A DNA stretch of 64,000 nt, from assembly GCA_964635055.1 (NCBI GenBank), contig CAZWMT010000012.1, positions 62,001-126,000 on the forward strand, in the 5' to 3' direction. This DNA is from JAEUJM01 sp964635055. Lineage in GTDB: Bacteria > Actinomycetota > Acidimicrobiia > Acidimicrobiales > DATDAH01. The position numbers and the translations under genes were made by a program. Of the stretch, positions 25,662-33,841 are shown in pieces; the first letter of the stretch is position 1; each line of letters starts with the position of its first letter. A model generated the notes under the pieces. It did no database searches. It was not told the origin of the DNA and saw nothing but the letters and a program-made list of their open reading frames with translations.

Positions 25662-26132
25662 ATGGACACCAACCCCGCCCCCATCCCCACCCCCGAGCGC
25701 CCGCAGGCGGCGGCGTCCGCCTCGCTGCCGCCGGCCCGCACACCCCACGCCCCCCGCAGGAAGCGGCGCCACCCCGCCAAGCGGGCCCGCAAGGTGGCCA
25801 CCGTGGTCAGCGGCACCGCCGCCGTCCTGATGATGGGCGGCATGGCCTACAACGCCGGCCAGTCGGCCGACACCTCCACGACGGCCTCGGCCAGCGTGGC
25901 GTCGTCCACCGACAGCTCGAACACCGCCACCGTGTCGGACACGAGCTCGAGCGACACCTCCTCGTCGGCGACCGCGACCGACACCAGCTCGACCGACACC
26001 AGCTCGAGCAGCGCCGGCAACTCGTTCGGCGACAGCTCGGACACCAGCTCGTCCGAGACCAGCTCGTCGAGCGCCACCGCCACCGCGGCCACGCCCACGG
26101 CCACCGCCGACACCTCGACCACCGGCAGCTGA
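25662..26132 (+). CDS. Ser/Thr-rich single-TM protein
   Basis: 156 residues. A basic, Pro-rich cytoplasmic N-terminus (RRKRRHPAKRARK) precedes one TM helix at about 46-66 (VATVVSGTAAVLMMGGMAYN). The rest, about 90 residues, is almost only Ser, Thr, Asp and Ala, with irregular repeats of TDTSSS/SDTSS. Such a tail outside the cell would be a likely target for O-mannosylation. That is relevant because the next gene is a GT39-type mannosyltransferase, which makes this a plausible substrate; this link is inference. No homologous family recognised. Confidence 0.7.
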   Translation: MDTNPAPIPTPERPQAAASASLPPARTPHAPRRKRRHPAKRARKVATVVSGTAAVLMMGGMAYNAGQSADTSTTASASVASSTDSSNTATVSDTSSSDTSSSATATDTSSTDTSSSSAGNSFGDSSDTSSSETSSSSATATAATPTATADTSTTGS

Positions 26133-26493
26133 GACGCCCGGTAGCTGAGACAGCCGGCATCTGAGACGGACGAGGCCGCTCGGGCCCGACCGCTCGACAC
26201 TGCCGCCGCTACCACCCCGATCGGACGGCAACCCGCAGGCCCCAACGCTACTGACACCCGACAGGCCCGACCCGACCCACCGACACCCGCGCCGATCCGG
26301 CGCCTCGACCGACCGGCACCCGCCCGACTGACACCCCCACCGTCCAACCTCCGCACTCACAGACCCGACACCCAACTCCAGCGACACCCGACACCCGGCA
26401 CCCGGCACTCCCGCACCCGACACTCCCGCACCCGGCACCCCGCGCTCCCCGACCCACCGACCACCGACCACCACGACCAAGGGACAGACCACG
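26133..26493 (+). other. C-rich, G- and T-poor spacer, possible long leader or rut-like region
   Basis: About 360 bases with no gene on the plus strand. From about 26240 it becomes a run of CCGACACCC/CCGGCACC-type repeats with few G and T, ending at the start of the mannosyltransferase gene. An mRNA from this strand would be C-rich and unstructured, the composition that Rho prefers. The minus strand is open through it only because of this bias. A very similar spacer follows the next gene (28585-28911). Confidence 0.45.
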
Positions 26494-28584
26494 ATGACGA
26501 TCACCGAAGCGCCACCCGACCACCGCACCGACGACGGCCTCGGCGGCGCCGGCACGGAGACGGTGGGCGACGTTCCCGCCGGCGGCGTCACGGGCGACGA
26601 CCGGGCCGACGCCACCCAGCCGCCCGAGCCCACCCTCCCCTCGGGAGAGGGCTCGCCGTGGCGGGACCGCTTCCACGCCCCCACCCGCTCGGGCTGGATC
26701 ACCATCGGCATCGCCCTGCTGGCCGCGGTGCTCTACACGTGGGGCCTCGGACAGGCCGGCGTGGCCAACGACTACTACACCGCTGCGGTCAAGGCCATGA
26801 GCACGAGCTGGAAGGCCTTCTTCTACGGCTCGATCGACGCCGGCAGCTTCATCACCGTCGACAAGCCCCCCGCCGCCCTGTGGGTGATGGCGCTCTCGGC
26901 GCGCCTGTTCGGCTTCTCGACCTGGTCGATGCTGCTGCCCCAGGCCGCCGCCGGCGTGGGCTCGGTGCTCATCGTGCACCGGCTCGTGCGCGAGTGGATG
27001 GGCAACGTGGCCGCCCACCTGGCCGCACTGGCGCTGGCGGTGACGCCCGTGGCGGTCGTGATGTTCCGCTACAACAACCCCGACGCCCTGCTCACCCTGC
27101 TGGGCCTCGGCGCGGCCTGGGCCATGTGGGTGGCGCTGAAGACCGGCCGCACCCGCTGGCTGGTCGTGGCCGCCGCGCTCGTCGGCCTGGCCTTCGAGAC
27201 CAAGATGCTGCAGGCCTTCGTGATCCTGCCCGCCTTCATCGGCGTGTACCTGCTGGCCGGGCCCCCCAAGCTGGGCAAGCGCCTCTGGCAGCTCGCCGTC
27301 GCCGCGGTCACCGTCGTGGTGTCCGCCGGCTGGTGGGTCGCCATCGTGGCCCTGGTCCCCGCCTCGTCCCGCCCCTACATCGGCAGCACCACCGACAACT
27401 CCATCCTCAGCCTGGTCTTCGGCTACAACGGCCTGTCTCGCCTCTTCGGCGGTGAAGGCCCGGGTAGCGGCAGTGGTCCCACGGGTGGCGGCGGTCCCGC
27501 CGGTGGCGGCGGCGGCGGGATGGCCGGCTTCGGCGGCGCCGTGAGCTGGCTGCGCATGTTCAACAGCGAGATCGGCGGCCAGGTGGCCTGGCTGATCCCG
27601 ATCGCCCTGCTCGGCCTGGCCGCCGGCCTCTGGCTGACCCGCCGGGCGGGGCGGACCGACCTCACCCGCGCCGGCTGGCTGCTCTGGGGCGGCTGGGCCG
27701 TCATCTCGATGGTGGTGTTCAGCCGGGCCGAAGGGATCTTCCACCCCTACTACACGGTGCAGCTGGCCCCCGCGATCGCCGCCCTGGCCGGCGCCGGCGC
27801 CGTCGCCCTCTGGCAGCTCGGCCGCCGCTACCACGCCATGCGGGTCGCACTGCCCCTGGCCGTGGTGGCCACGGCCGCCTGGGCGGTGGTGCTGCTGGGC
27901 CGCACCCCCGACTTCGCCCCCTGGCTGTCGCCCCTGATCATCGCCGGCGCCGCGCTGGGCGCCGCCGGGCTGTGGGTGGGCGCCACCCTGCGCCACCGCA
28001 CCGTCACGCTGGGGGCGGCCACCGTCGCCGGCCTCACCCTGCTGGCCGGGCCCACCGCCTACGCCCTCACCACCGTCGCCAACCCGTCCAGCGGCTCGCT
28101 GGCCTCGGCCGGGCCCAGTTCCGCCGGCACCGGCTTCCCCGGTGGCGGCGGCCCCGGGGGCGCCGGCGGGCCCGGCGGCTCGACGGCGACCTCGATCGAC
28201 GGCGACACCGAGCTGGTGGCCTACCTGGAGGCCAACCAGGGCGACGCCACCTGGCTGGTGGCCGCCTTCAGCTCCCACGCCTCGAGCCCGATCATCATCG
28301 CCACCGACCAGCCGGTGATGACCATCGGCGGCTTCAACGGCCAGGACCCCGCTCCCACCCTCGAGCAGTTCCAGCAGTACGTGGCCAGCGGCGAGCTGCG
28401 CTACGTGCTGGTCGATGCCACGGGCGGCGGCTTCGGTCCGGGAGGCGGCGGGCCCGGCGGTGCGGGCACGACCTCGGAGATCTCCACCTGGGTCACCCAG
28501 AACGGCACCGCCGTTGACGCCTCCGCCTACGGCGGCGCCACCACCGGGACCCTCTACGACCTGTCCGCCCTGGCCACCGGCTGA
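26494..28584 (+). CDS. ArnT/YkcB-like GT39 family glycosyltransferase
   Basis: 696 residues. A 55-residue disordered N-terminus precedes about 11 TM helices. The first loop has the family motif DYYTAAVKAM with acidic residues and SITVDKPPAALW-like text (GSFITVDKPPAALW), as in YkcB/ArnT-type enzymes that take a sugar from a polyprenyl-phosphate donor outside the membrane. A Gly-rich insert (GGEGPGSGSGPTGGGG) interrupts the protein near residue 320 and another near 550. The C-terminal external domain is about 130 residues. It probably uses the donor made by the GT2 protein at 5484-6878. Its flanks are unusual C-rich spacers. Confidence 0.9.
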   Translation: MTITEAPPDHRTDDGLGGAGTETVGDVPAGGVTGDDRADATQPPEPTLPSGEGSPWRDRFHAPTRSGWITIGIALLAAVLYTWGLGQAGVANDYYTAAVKAMSTSWKAFFYGSIDAGSFITVDKPPAALWVMALSARLFGFSTWSMLLPQAAAGVGSVLIVHRLVREWMGNVAAHLAALALAVTPVAVVMFRYNNPDALLTLLGLGAAWAMWVALKTGRTRWLVVAAALVGLAFETKMLQAFVILPAFIGVYLLAGPPKLGKRLWQLAVAAVTVVVSAGWWVAIVALVPASSRPYIGSTTDNSILSLVFGYNGLSRLFGGEGPGSGSGPTGGGGPAGGGGGGMAGFGGAVSWLRMFNSEIGGQVAWLIPIALLGLAAGLWLTRRAGRTDLTRAGWLLWGGWAVISMVVFSRAEGIFHPYYTVQLAPAIAALAGAGAVALWQLGRRYHAMRVALPLAVVATAAWAVVLLGRTPDFAPWLSPLIIAGAALGAAGLWVGATLRHRTVTLGAATVAGLTLLAGPTAYALTTVANPSSGSLASAGPSSAGTGFPGGGGPGGAGGPGGSTATSIDGDTELVAYLEANQGDATWLVAAFSSHASSPIIIATDQPVMTIGGFNGQDPAPTLEQFQQYVASGELRYVLVDATGGGFGPGGGGPGGAGTTSEISTWVTQNGTAVDASAYGGATTGTLYDLSALATG

Positions 28585-28911
28585 GGGGCCTGCCACACCA
28601 CCGCCCCAGACCCGACCAGCGTCCCGATACCGACCACCGACCACCGACCACCCCGAGGCCCGATCACCGCCCGCCACCGACAACCCCGGAGCATCCATCA
28701 CCGACCCACCCACCGACCCGAGGCACCCATCACCCCGAAGCACCCACCACCCCGAAGCACCCACCACCCAGCTCCGACACCAGCCACCGATCCCCGGAAG
28801 GAGGAACCGACCCCGACCACCACCCCTGACACAGCACCCGCAACTCGAACCAGAACCCCGCACCACCCCCCAACCAACCCCGAACAACCCGAACCCCCGA
28901 AAGGACCAACC
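28585..28911 (+). other. C-rich, G/T-poor spacer with short tandem repeats
   Basis: About 330 bases between the GT39 and DUF5666 genes, dominated by ACC/CCGACCACC words. A 16-17 base unit (CACCACCCCGAAGCACC) is tandemly repeated at about 28727-28765. No plus-strand gene. It has the C-over-G excess of Rho-utilisation sites and mirrors the spacer at 26133-26493. Function not shown. Confidence 0.45.
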
Positions 28912-30006
28912 ATGAGCTACGACCCCCACAACCCCGGTGACGAGGCCCTCGAGGCGACCCCCGCCGGCCAGGAGCCCGTCGCCGGCGCCGGCGCCCCGCC
29001 CTCACCGCCGCCTCCGTCGGACCCGCTGTTCGACGAGCCCGGCCAGGAGCCCTACGGCGCCCGACCGGCCGCGGCCTCGACCGGCGCCGCCGGCCCCCCG
29101 AGCCGCAAGACCCTCGTCGGCGCCGGCATCGGTGCCGCGGTGATCGCCCTCGGGGCGGTGATCGGGATCAACCTGGCCGACTCCGGCGCCGAGAACGCCT
29201 CGACCGCCGCCGCGACCGGCATGCCCGGCGCCATGCAGGGCGGGCAGGGCCAGATGCCCGGTGGCACCACCGGCGCCCCGGGCGCCCAGGGCACGCAGGC
29301 CGGTCCCGGCGGCGGTGGCCCCGGCGGCGGCACGGTGGGCACCGTCGACAGCGTCGACGGTTCGACCCTCACGGTCGCGACCCAGGACGGCTCGTCGGTC
29401 GAGGTGACCACGTCGAGCGACACCGTGGTCGCGCTGGCCGAGACCGGCTCGGCCGACGACGTCGGCGAGGGCGACCAGGTGCTGGTGATGGGCACCGCCG
29501 ACGGCGACGCCATCGCCGCCGAGCGGGTGGTCGACCGCGGCACCACCGCCACCGACGACAGCGCCGGAGGCCCCCCCGGGGGCATGGGCGCGAGCGGCGA
29601 GGTCAGCGCCGTCGACGGCGACACCTTCACCGTCAGCACCAGCGACGGTGACGTGACGGTCACCATGACCGACTCGACGACCGTGGTGGTCGAGACCCAG
29701 GGCTCGCTCAGCGACCTCTCGTCCGGCGACCAGGTGATGGTGCAGGGCGAGACCGGCACCGACGGCAGCGTGACGGCCACCCGCATCATCTCGGGCGACC
29801 TGCCCCAGGGCGGCCCGGCGGCCGGCGGCCAGACCGGCGGGATGCAGGGCGGCCCGCCGGCCCAGGGCGGCACCACCGACGGCGGCACCGGCTCGACCGG
29901 CCAGGCGCCGGCCGCGCCCGGTGGCGCCACCGGCTCCAGCGGCTCCAGCGGCTCCAGCGGCCAGCCCGCCGGCGTCCCCAGCGCGGGAGGTGCCACCACG
30001 ACCTGA
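28912..30006 (+). CDS. Membrane protein with two DUF5666-like beta domains
   Basis: 364 residues. A Pro-rich cytoplasmic N-terminus of about 65 residues, one TM helix at about 68-88 (TLVGAGIGAAVIALGAVIGI), then a Gly/Gln/Pro-rich spacer. Two similar domains follow: GTVDSVDGSTLTVATQDGSS (about 143-205) and GEVSAVDGDTFTVSTSDGDV (about 225-290), each ending in a GDQV(L/M)V...VTATR-type strand. This matches the DUF5666 pattern of small external beta domains of unknown role. The C-terminus is a Gly/Ser/Pro tail. It is often seen beside GT39 enzymes and may be part of the same surface system. Confidence 0.85.
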   Translation: MSYDPHNPGDEALEATPAGQEPVAGAGAPPSPPPPSDPLFDEPGQEPYGARPAAASTGAAGPPSRKTLVGAGIGAAVIALGAVIGINLADSGAENASTAAATGMPGAMQGGQGQMPGGTTGAPGAQGTQAGPGGGGPGGGTVGTVDSVDGSTLTVATQDGSSVEVTTSSDTVVALAETGSADDVGEGDQVLVMGTADGDAIAAERVVDRGTTATDDSAGGPPGGMGASGEVSAVDGDTFTVSTSDGDVTVTMTDSTTVVVETQGSLSDLSSGDQVMVQGETGTDGSVTATRIISGDLPQGGPAAGGQTGGMQGGPPAQGGTTDGGTGSTGQAPAAPGGATGSSGSSGSSGQPAGVPSAGGATTT

Positions 30007-30028
30007 CCCGCTCCCTCCGGTTTCCCCA

Positions 30029-30062
30029 CCGTGGGCCGCGCTCCCTCCGGCGCGGCCCACGG
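30029..30062. terminator. 13-base perfect hairpin terminator
   Basis: CCGTGGGCCGCGC (30029-30041), eight-base loop, GCGCGGCCCACGG (30050-30062). It sits 23 bases after the DUF5666 gene stop, with no T tract. Confidence 0.7.
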
Positions 30063-30187
30063 TCGCGCCCGAGCGTCCGCTGGGGATCCGATCGCCGCGC
30101 TCCCACCGCTGCGTTCCGGCTCGCAGGAGGAGCGCAGGCGACCCGAGGTCGTGCGTCGACCGAGCCGGGGCGCCGCCGGGCCAACCG

Positions 30188-30647
30188 ATGACCGACGCAC
30201 GGTTGGCGTTCGTGGCGGTGGCCGATCTCGATGCCGTCTACCGACCGATGTTCGCCAGCGTCCTGGCACCGGGCGAAGCGCTGGACGGGGTGCTCGCGGC
30301 CTCCCAGCGTCAGAGCGCGTTCAAGGGTCGCGGCCTCGCCATCCGGGGTGACACCGACGAGGCTCCTCTTCCAGCCGTTGACCCGACGGGGAGACGCTGA
30401 CGGGCCCGTCCACGTGATCGCCCACGCCGACGTGAGCGAGGCGCGGCTGGACGGTGCCGGCGGGGCCTGGCCCACGATCGAGGCAGCCCTCGCGGACCAC
30501 GCAGCGCTGAAGCTGGTGCTGCGGACGAGGGACGGCACGACCTGGAAGCTGATGATGATGCACGGCGAGGGCGTCTTCGGTGGGCTGGGCGGGGGTGACC
30601 CACAGCGCCGGGGCGTGGAGGCGCTGGCCCGCTGGCTCGACGGCTGA
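30188..30647 (+). pseudogene. Small gene of unknown function with a one-base frameshift
   Basis: The ATG at 30188 starts a coding-like frame (MTDARLAFVAVADLDAVYRP to FKGRGLAIRG) that stops at 30400. A second frame picks up the sense after a run of four G at 30345-30348 and continues (VTPTRLLFQPLTRRGDADG, LKLVLRTRDGTTWKLMMMHG) to 30647. Deleting one G gives a single 152-residue protein with a smooth join (LAIR-VTPTRLL). It looks like a small soluble protein with a PH-like pattern; no family named. The shift in a homopolymer may be a real mutation or a sequencing error. Confidence 0.6.
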
Positions 30648-30679
30648 CGGCCCGGGCGCGTCGCGGCGCCGCGGTCCGG

Positions 30680-31123
30680 TCAGGGCGCGGGCACGACCTC
30701 GATGGTCCCCGACATGCCGTACGCGACGTGGCCGGGAAGGTGGCACATGTAGGCGACGGGTCCCGGGTCGTCGAACTCGTAGAAGGTCATCGCCCGGTCA
30801 CCCGGGGCCACGCTCACCTCGCCCGGCACGGGCGGATGGCGGCGCTCGGTGCCCTGTTCGTGGCGCCGGTGCACCTCGGCGTCGCCGACCACGAGCTCGT
30901 GGTCGATGGGGTCGTGGTTCTGCACGACGAACTCCACCAGCGTCCCCTCCTGCACCCGCAAGGTCCCGAGATCGAACCGACTGTGCTCGATGCCGACCTC
31001 GACCTGCACCACCCCGGGCCCCAGCGCCTCCGTGCGGTCCGCCGGCGCCCCGATGGTGTACCCCACGGTGGCCACGGCCACCCCCACGAAGAGGGCCAGG
31101 GCCACGCCGGCGATCCGGTTCAC
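30680..31123 (-). CDS. Exported cupredoxin-like copper protein
   Basis: 147 residues from GTG 31123. The N-terminal hydrophobic segment GVALALFVGVAVATVGYTIG is a signal anchor. The cupredoxin fold starts near residue 38. Copper ligands are visible: the His in PIDHELVVG, then Cys, His and Met in YMCHLPGHVAYGM. This ligand set is that of a type 1 blue copper site. It may serve electron transfer, like the cytochrome c elsewhere in the window, or copper handling. The tandem repeat at 31124-31400 lies directly upstream and separates it from the DUF2330 gene. Confidence 0.85.
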   Translation of the reverse strand: MNRIAGVALALFVGVAVATVGYTIGAPADRTEALGPGVVQVEVGIEHSRFDLGTLRVQEGTLVEFVVQNHDPIDHELVVGDAEVHRRHEQGTERRHPPVPGEVSVAPGDRAMTFYEFDDPGPVAYMCHLPGHVAYGMSGTIEVVPAP

Positions 31124-31400
31124 GTCTCCCGCTCCTGCTCGCTGCGCTCGCCGCGCGTTCCGCCACCCAGGCGGCGGGCCGCTCGCCAGTGCGTTCGGGC
31201 CACGAAGGCCGAGGCCCCGCCTGAATCCCGTTCGGCCACGCAGGCGGCGACCCGCTGGCTCACATCTCGCTCCTGTTCGCTGCGCTCGTCGTGCGCTCCG
31301 CCACCCAGGCGGCGGGCCGCTCGCCAGTGCGTTCGGGCCACGAAGGCCGGGGCCCAGTCCGAGTTGCGTTCGGCCACGAGGGCGGCGACCCTCCGAGAAC
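31124..31400. repeat. Two tandem copies of a 138-base intergenic repeat
   Basis: The period is 138 bases: 31160-31211 is identical over 52 bases to 31298-31349, and the flanking parts are similar (each copy also has a CGTTCGGCCACG block). The minus strand reads through both with repeated WRAARRLGGG / ERSEQER text, but that is repeat-encoded, and no separate gene is called. It fills the whole gap between two minus-strand genes. Confidence 0.7.
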
Positions 31401-32459
31401 TCACGCCCGCACCCCGGCGGCGCGACGATCGGTCACGAGCAGGACGGCCAGGACGACGACCGCGGCCACCGCTCCGGCGGCCAGGGGCCACAGCGGGACC
31501 CCGGCGGCGTCGACGGCCACCGGCCGGGCCTCGGGCGCCGACACGCCGGTGTCGGCCAGCGCCGGCAGGGTCGAGCGGTCGGGCGACACGGCCAGGTCGT
31601 AGTCGAGGTCGCCGGCCTCGGCGTCCACCGCCAGGCAGGTGAGCCACATGTCCTCGGGCACCCACTCCATGCCCACGTCCGAGCGCAGGTCGGCCAGCAA
31701 CGACTCGTCCGCCGGCTCGCTGCGCTCGAGGCTGAGCCCGGGACCGCCGGCCAGCAGGTCGGGCTCGTCGTCGGTGAGCAGGAAGACGTCGGCTTCGACG
31801 AACTCGGAGGTGTCCAGCCCGAGGCTGAGGATCCGCAGCGGCACCCACGGCGCATCGGTGGGGATCGTGAGCATGATGGGCGTGCCGTCGCCGGCGTTCT
31901 GGCCCAGGTCGGCGGCGCGGGAGGCGTCGAACTTGGCGGCCATGAAGATCTCGCTGCGGTGCCCGTAGAAGTCGAGCATCTCGGGGGCGTCGGGCGTGAG
32001 CAGGAAGCCGTTGTCGCGGGCCCACGCGCCCACCTCGTCACCGCCGCCGCGCAGGACGGTGATGTCGAGCGCGTCGATCTGGGTCTCGATGAGCACCTCG
32101 GCCCCGGCAGCGGTGAACTCGGCGGAGTCGCCTGCCGCGGCGGCCGGCACCGGAGGTGCGACCTCCTGCGCGAGGCGCTGCAGCGTCCAGTCGCCGCCGC
32201 GCACCACCTCGTCAGGGACGTCGGGCAGCGGGATGATCGACCCCACCGACTCGCCGGTGCCGGTGAACTCGAACGACGTCACGTAGCGCTCCACCCCGTC
32301 GTGGTAGGCGGCCAGCGTGGAGGTGCGGGTGAGTTGGATCGTGCCGTTCTCACCCACGAGGCCCCCACAGGCCCAGGCCGGCGCGGCGGTGGCGACGAAG
32401 GCGGCCCCCGTGGCCGCGAGAGCGGCGATCAGGCGGTGTGGACGTCGGGATGTGGGCAT
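31401..32459 (-). CDS. DUF2330 exported protein with C-terminal membrane anchor
   Basis: 352 residues. The signal peptide (LIAALAATGAAFVATAAPAWA) is followed at once by CGGLVGENG, the invariant CGG start of DUF2330 proteins. The middle has the family's QIDALDITVLRG, GAWARDNGF and MLTIPTDAPWVPLRILSLG blocks. The C-terminus is ALADTGVSAPEA, a TM helix (LWPLAAGAVAAVVVLAVLLV) and a basic tail, which resembles a sortase-type or simple anchor. The role of the family is unknown. It is upstream of the cupredoxin gene in the same direction, with repeats between. Confidence 0.88.
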   Translation of the reverse strand: MPTSRRPHRLIAALAATGAAFVATAAPAWACGGLVGENGTIQLTRTSTLAAYHDGVERYVTSFEFTGTGESVGSIIPLPDVPDEVVRGGDWTLQRLAQEVAPPVPAAAAGDSAEFTAAGAEVLIETQIDALDITVLRGGGDEVGAWARDNGFLLTPDAPEMLDFYGHRSEIFMAAKFDASRAADLGQNAGDGTPIMLTIPTDAPWVPLRILSLGLDTSEFVEADVFLLTDDEPDLLAGGPGLSLERSEPADESLLADLRSDVGMEWVPEDMWLTCLAVDAEAGDLDYDLAVSPDRSTLPALADTGVSAPEARPVAVDAAGVPLWPLAAGAVAAVVVLAVLLVTDRRAAGVRA

Positions 32460-32566
32460 GGCAGCTCCCCCTCGGCTGATGACCCCCCTATGACGTCGGT
32501 CACACGCCCGCTGGTTCCCGCAACCTCCGGGAGAGGGAGCTCAGGCCCCGGCGGAGCCCAGGCTGG

Positions 32567-33784
32567 TCAGTCCGGCGAGTCGCCGGGCCAGGGTGCATCG
32601 ATCGGCACCCGTCGGATGCCGGGGAGGCCTTCCTCGTCGCCCGGTTCGATGCGCTCGTCGCCCACGACCCACCGGAACTGCCCCGCCGGGTCGCCGGACA
32701 GGCGGTACGCCCCCGAAGGGTGGAACGAGGCCCAGCCGCCATCGGGAAGGTGGAGCATGATCAGTCCCTTCCGAGTGGGATCGCTCGGGTCGAGGAGCCG
32801 CACCTCGCCGTACTCGGTGGCGACGGCCAGGTGGCCACCCGCCCAATCGAGCGAGCGAGGCGCCTTGACGATGACGCCGCGCGTCGGTGTCACGCGAGCC
32901 GGAGAGCGGGCCCGACGGGACCACCATCGGCGCGGCTTCGGGGGAGGGGCGCTCGACGAGGTGCCCGCGACACCGAACCCCGGATCCCACAACCGCACCG
33001 TGCCGTCGGCGCCGGCCGAGGCCAAGCGGGTCCCGTCCGGCGACCACGCCACGGAGACGACCCCGCCGGTGTGGCCTTCGAGCACGGCGACCACCACACC
33101 CACGGCCGGGTTCCACACCTGCACCGTGTCGCCGGGACCGGCCGCGGCCAAGCGGGTCCCGTCCGGCGACCACCGCACCGACGTTCCGGCGAACCTCAGG
33201 GTGATGACGACCACCTCGGAAACGGGGTCCCACAGCCGCACCACGCCGCCGCCGGCGACGGCCACGCGGGTCCCGTCCGGTGACCACCCGACCGCTTCCA
33301 CCGGCTCGTTCCGGCCGGTGTACAGGCCGTAGATCTCGGTGATCCTGGCACCGGTGACCGGGTCCCACACCGACACCGTGCCCTCCTCGCCGCCGCTGCC
33401 CGTCGCCAGACGGGACCCGTCCGGCGACCACACCACCGACGACGCGGCATAGCCCGGGCCGTGCTCGGCGACGACGGCTCCGGTGGCCGGGTCCCACACC
33501 CGCTCCGCGCCGTCGGCGCCGGCCGAGGCCAAGCGGGTCCCGTCCGGCGACCACGCCACCGACACCACCTCGCCAGGGTGGCCTTCGAGGGTGGCGACGG
33601 CCACGCCGGACACCGGGTCCCAGACCCGCACCGTCCTGTCCCAGCCGGCCGAGGCCAGACGGGTGCCGTCTGGCGACCACCGCACCGACTCCACTGCGGA
33701 GGTGTTCCACTCGACACTGGGGACGGCCGCACCAGGCGCTGGGCCCGGGTCGTCCGGAACAACCGGCAGGTCATCAACGCCCAT
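32567..33784 (-). CDS. WD40-repeat beta-propeller protein
   Basis: 405 residues, cytoplasmic (no signal peptide). Six clear WD40 repeats carry VAWSPDGTRLASAG...VRVWDP, and a weaker seventh (LDWAGGHLAVATEYGEVRLLD) closes the propeller. A Ser/Pro/Arg insert (TSSSAPPPKPRRWWSRRARS) lies between blades six and seven. The last 60 residues (LPDGGWASFHPSGAYRLSGD, FRWVVGDERIEPGD) form a module often found at the end of bacterial WD40 proteins with NTPase or effector domains; no such domain is present. Neighbouring repeats are nearly identical in DNA, so copy number may vary between strains. Confidence 0.88.
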   Translation of the reverse strand: MGVDDLPVVPDDPGPAPGAAVPSVEWNTSAVESVRWSPDGTRLASAGWDRTVRVWDPVSGVAVATLEGHPGEVVSVAWSPDGTRLASAGADGAERVWDPATGAVVAEHGPGYAASSVVWSPDGSRLATGSGGEEGTVSVWDPVTGARITEIYGLYTGRNEPVEAVGWSPDGTRVAVAGGGVVRLWDPVSEVVVITLRFAGTSVRWSPDGTRLAAAGPGDTVQVWNPAVGVVVAVLEGHTGGVVSVAWSPDGTRLASAGADGTVRLWDPGFGVAGTSSSAPPPKPRRWWSRRARSPARVTPTRGVIVKAPRSLDWAGGHLAVATEYGEVRLLDPSDPTRKGLIMLHLPDGGWASFHPSGAYRLSGDPAGQFRWVVGDERIEPGDEEGLPGIRRVPIDAPWPGDSPD

Positions 33785-33841
33785 GAGGCCTCGATGATAT
33801 GTCTGATCGCCAGATGCCCACAGGCGGCGACGCTCCGCCGC

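Noticed and set aside
26248..28929. An 893-codon open frame on the minus strand
   Set aside because: It runs through both C-rich spacers and the GT39 gene; composition bias explains it, and the GT39 protein on the other strand is certain.
31120..32025. Minus-strand open frame through the 138-base repeats and into the DUF2330 gene
   Set aside because: The repeat part is out of frame with DUF2330, whose stop is at 31401; the open frame is repeat-encoded text.
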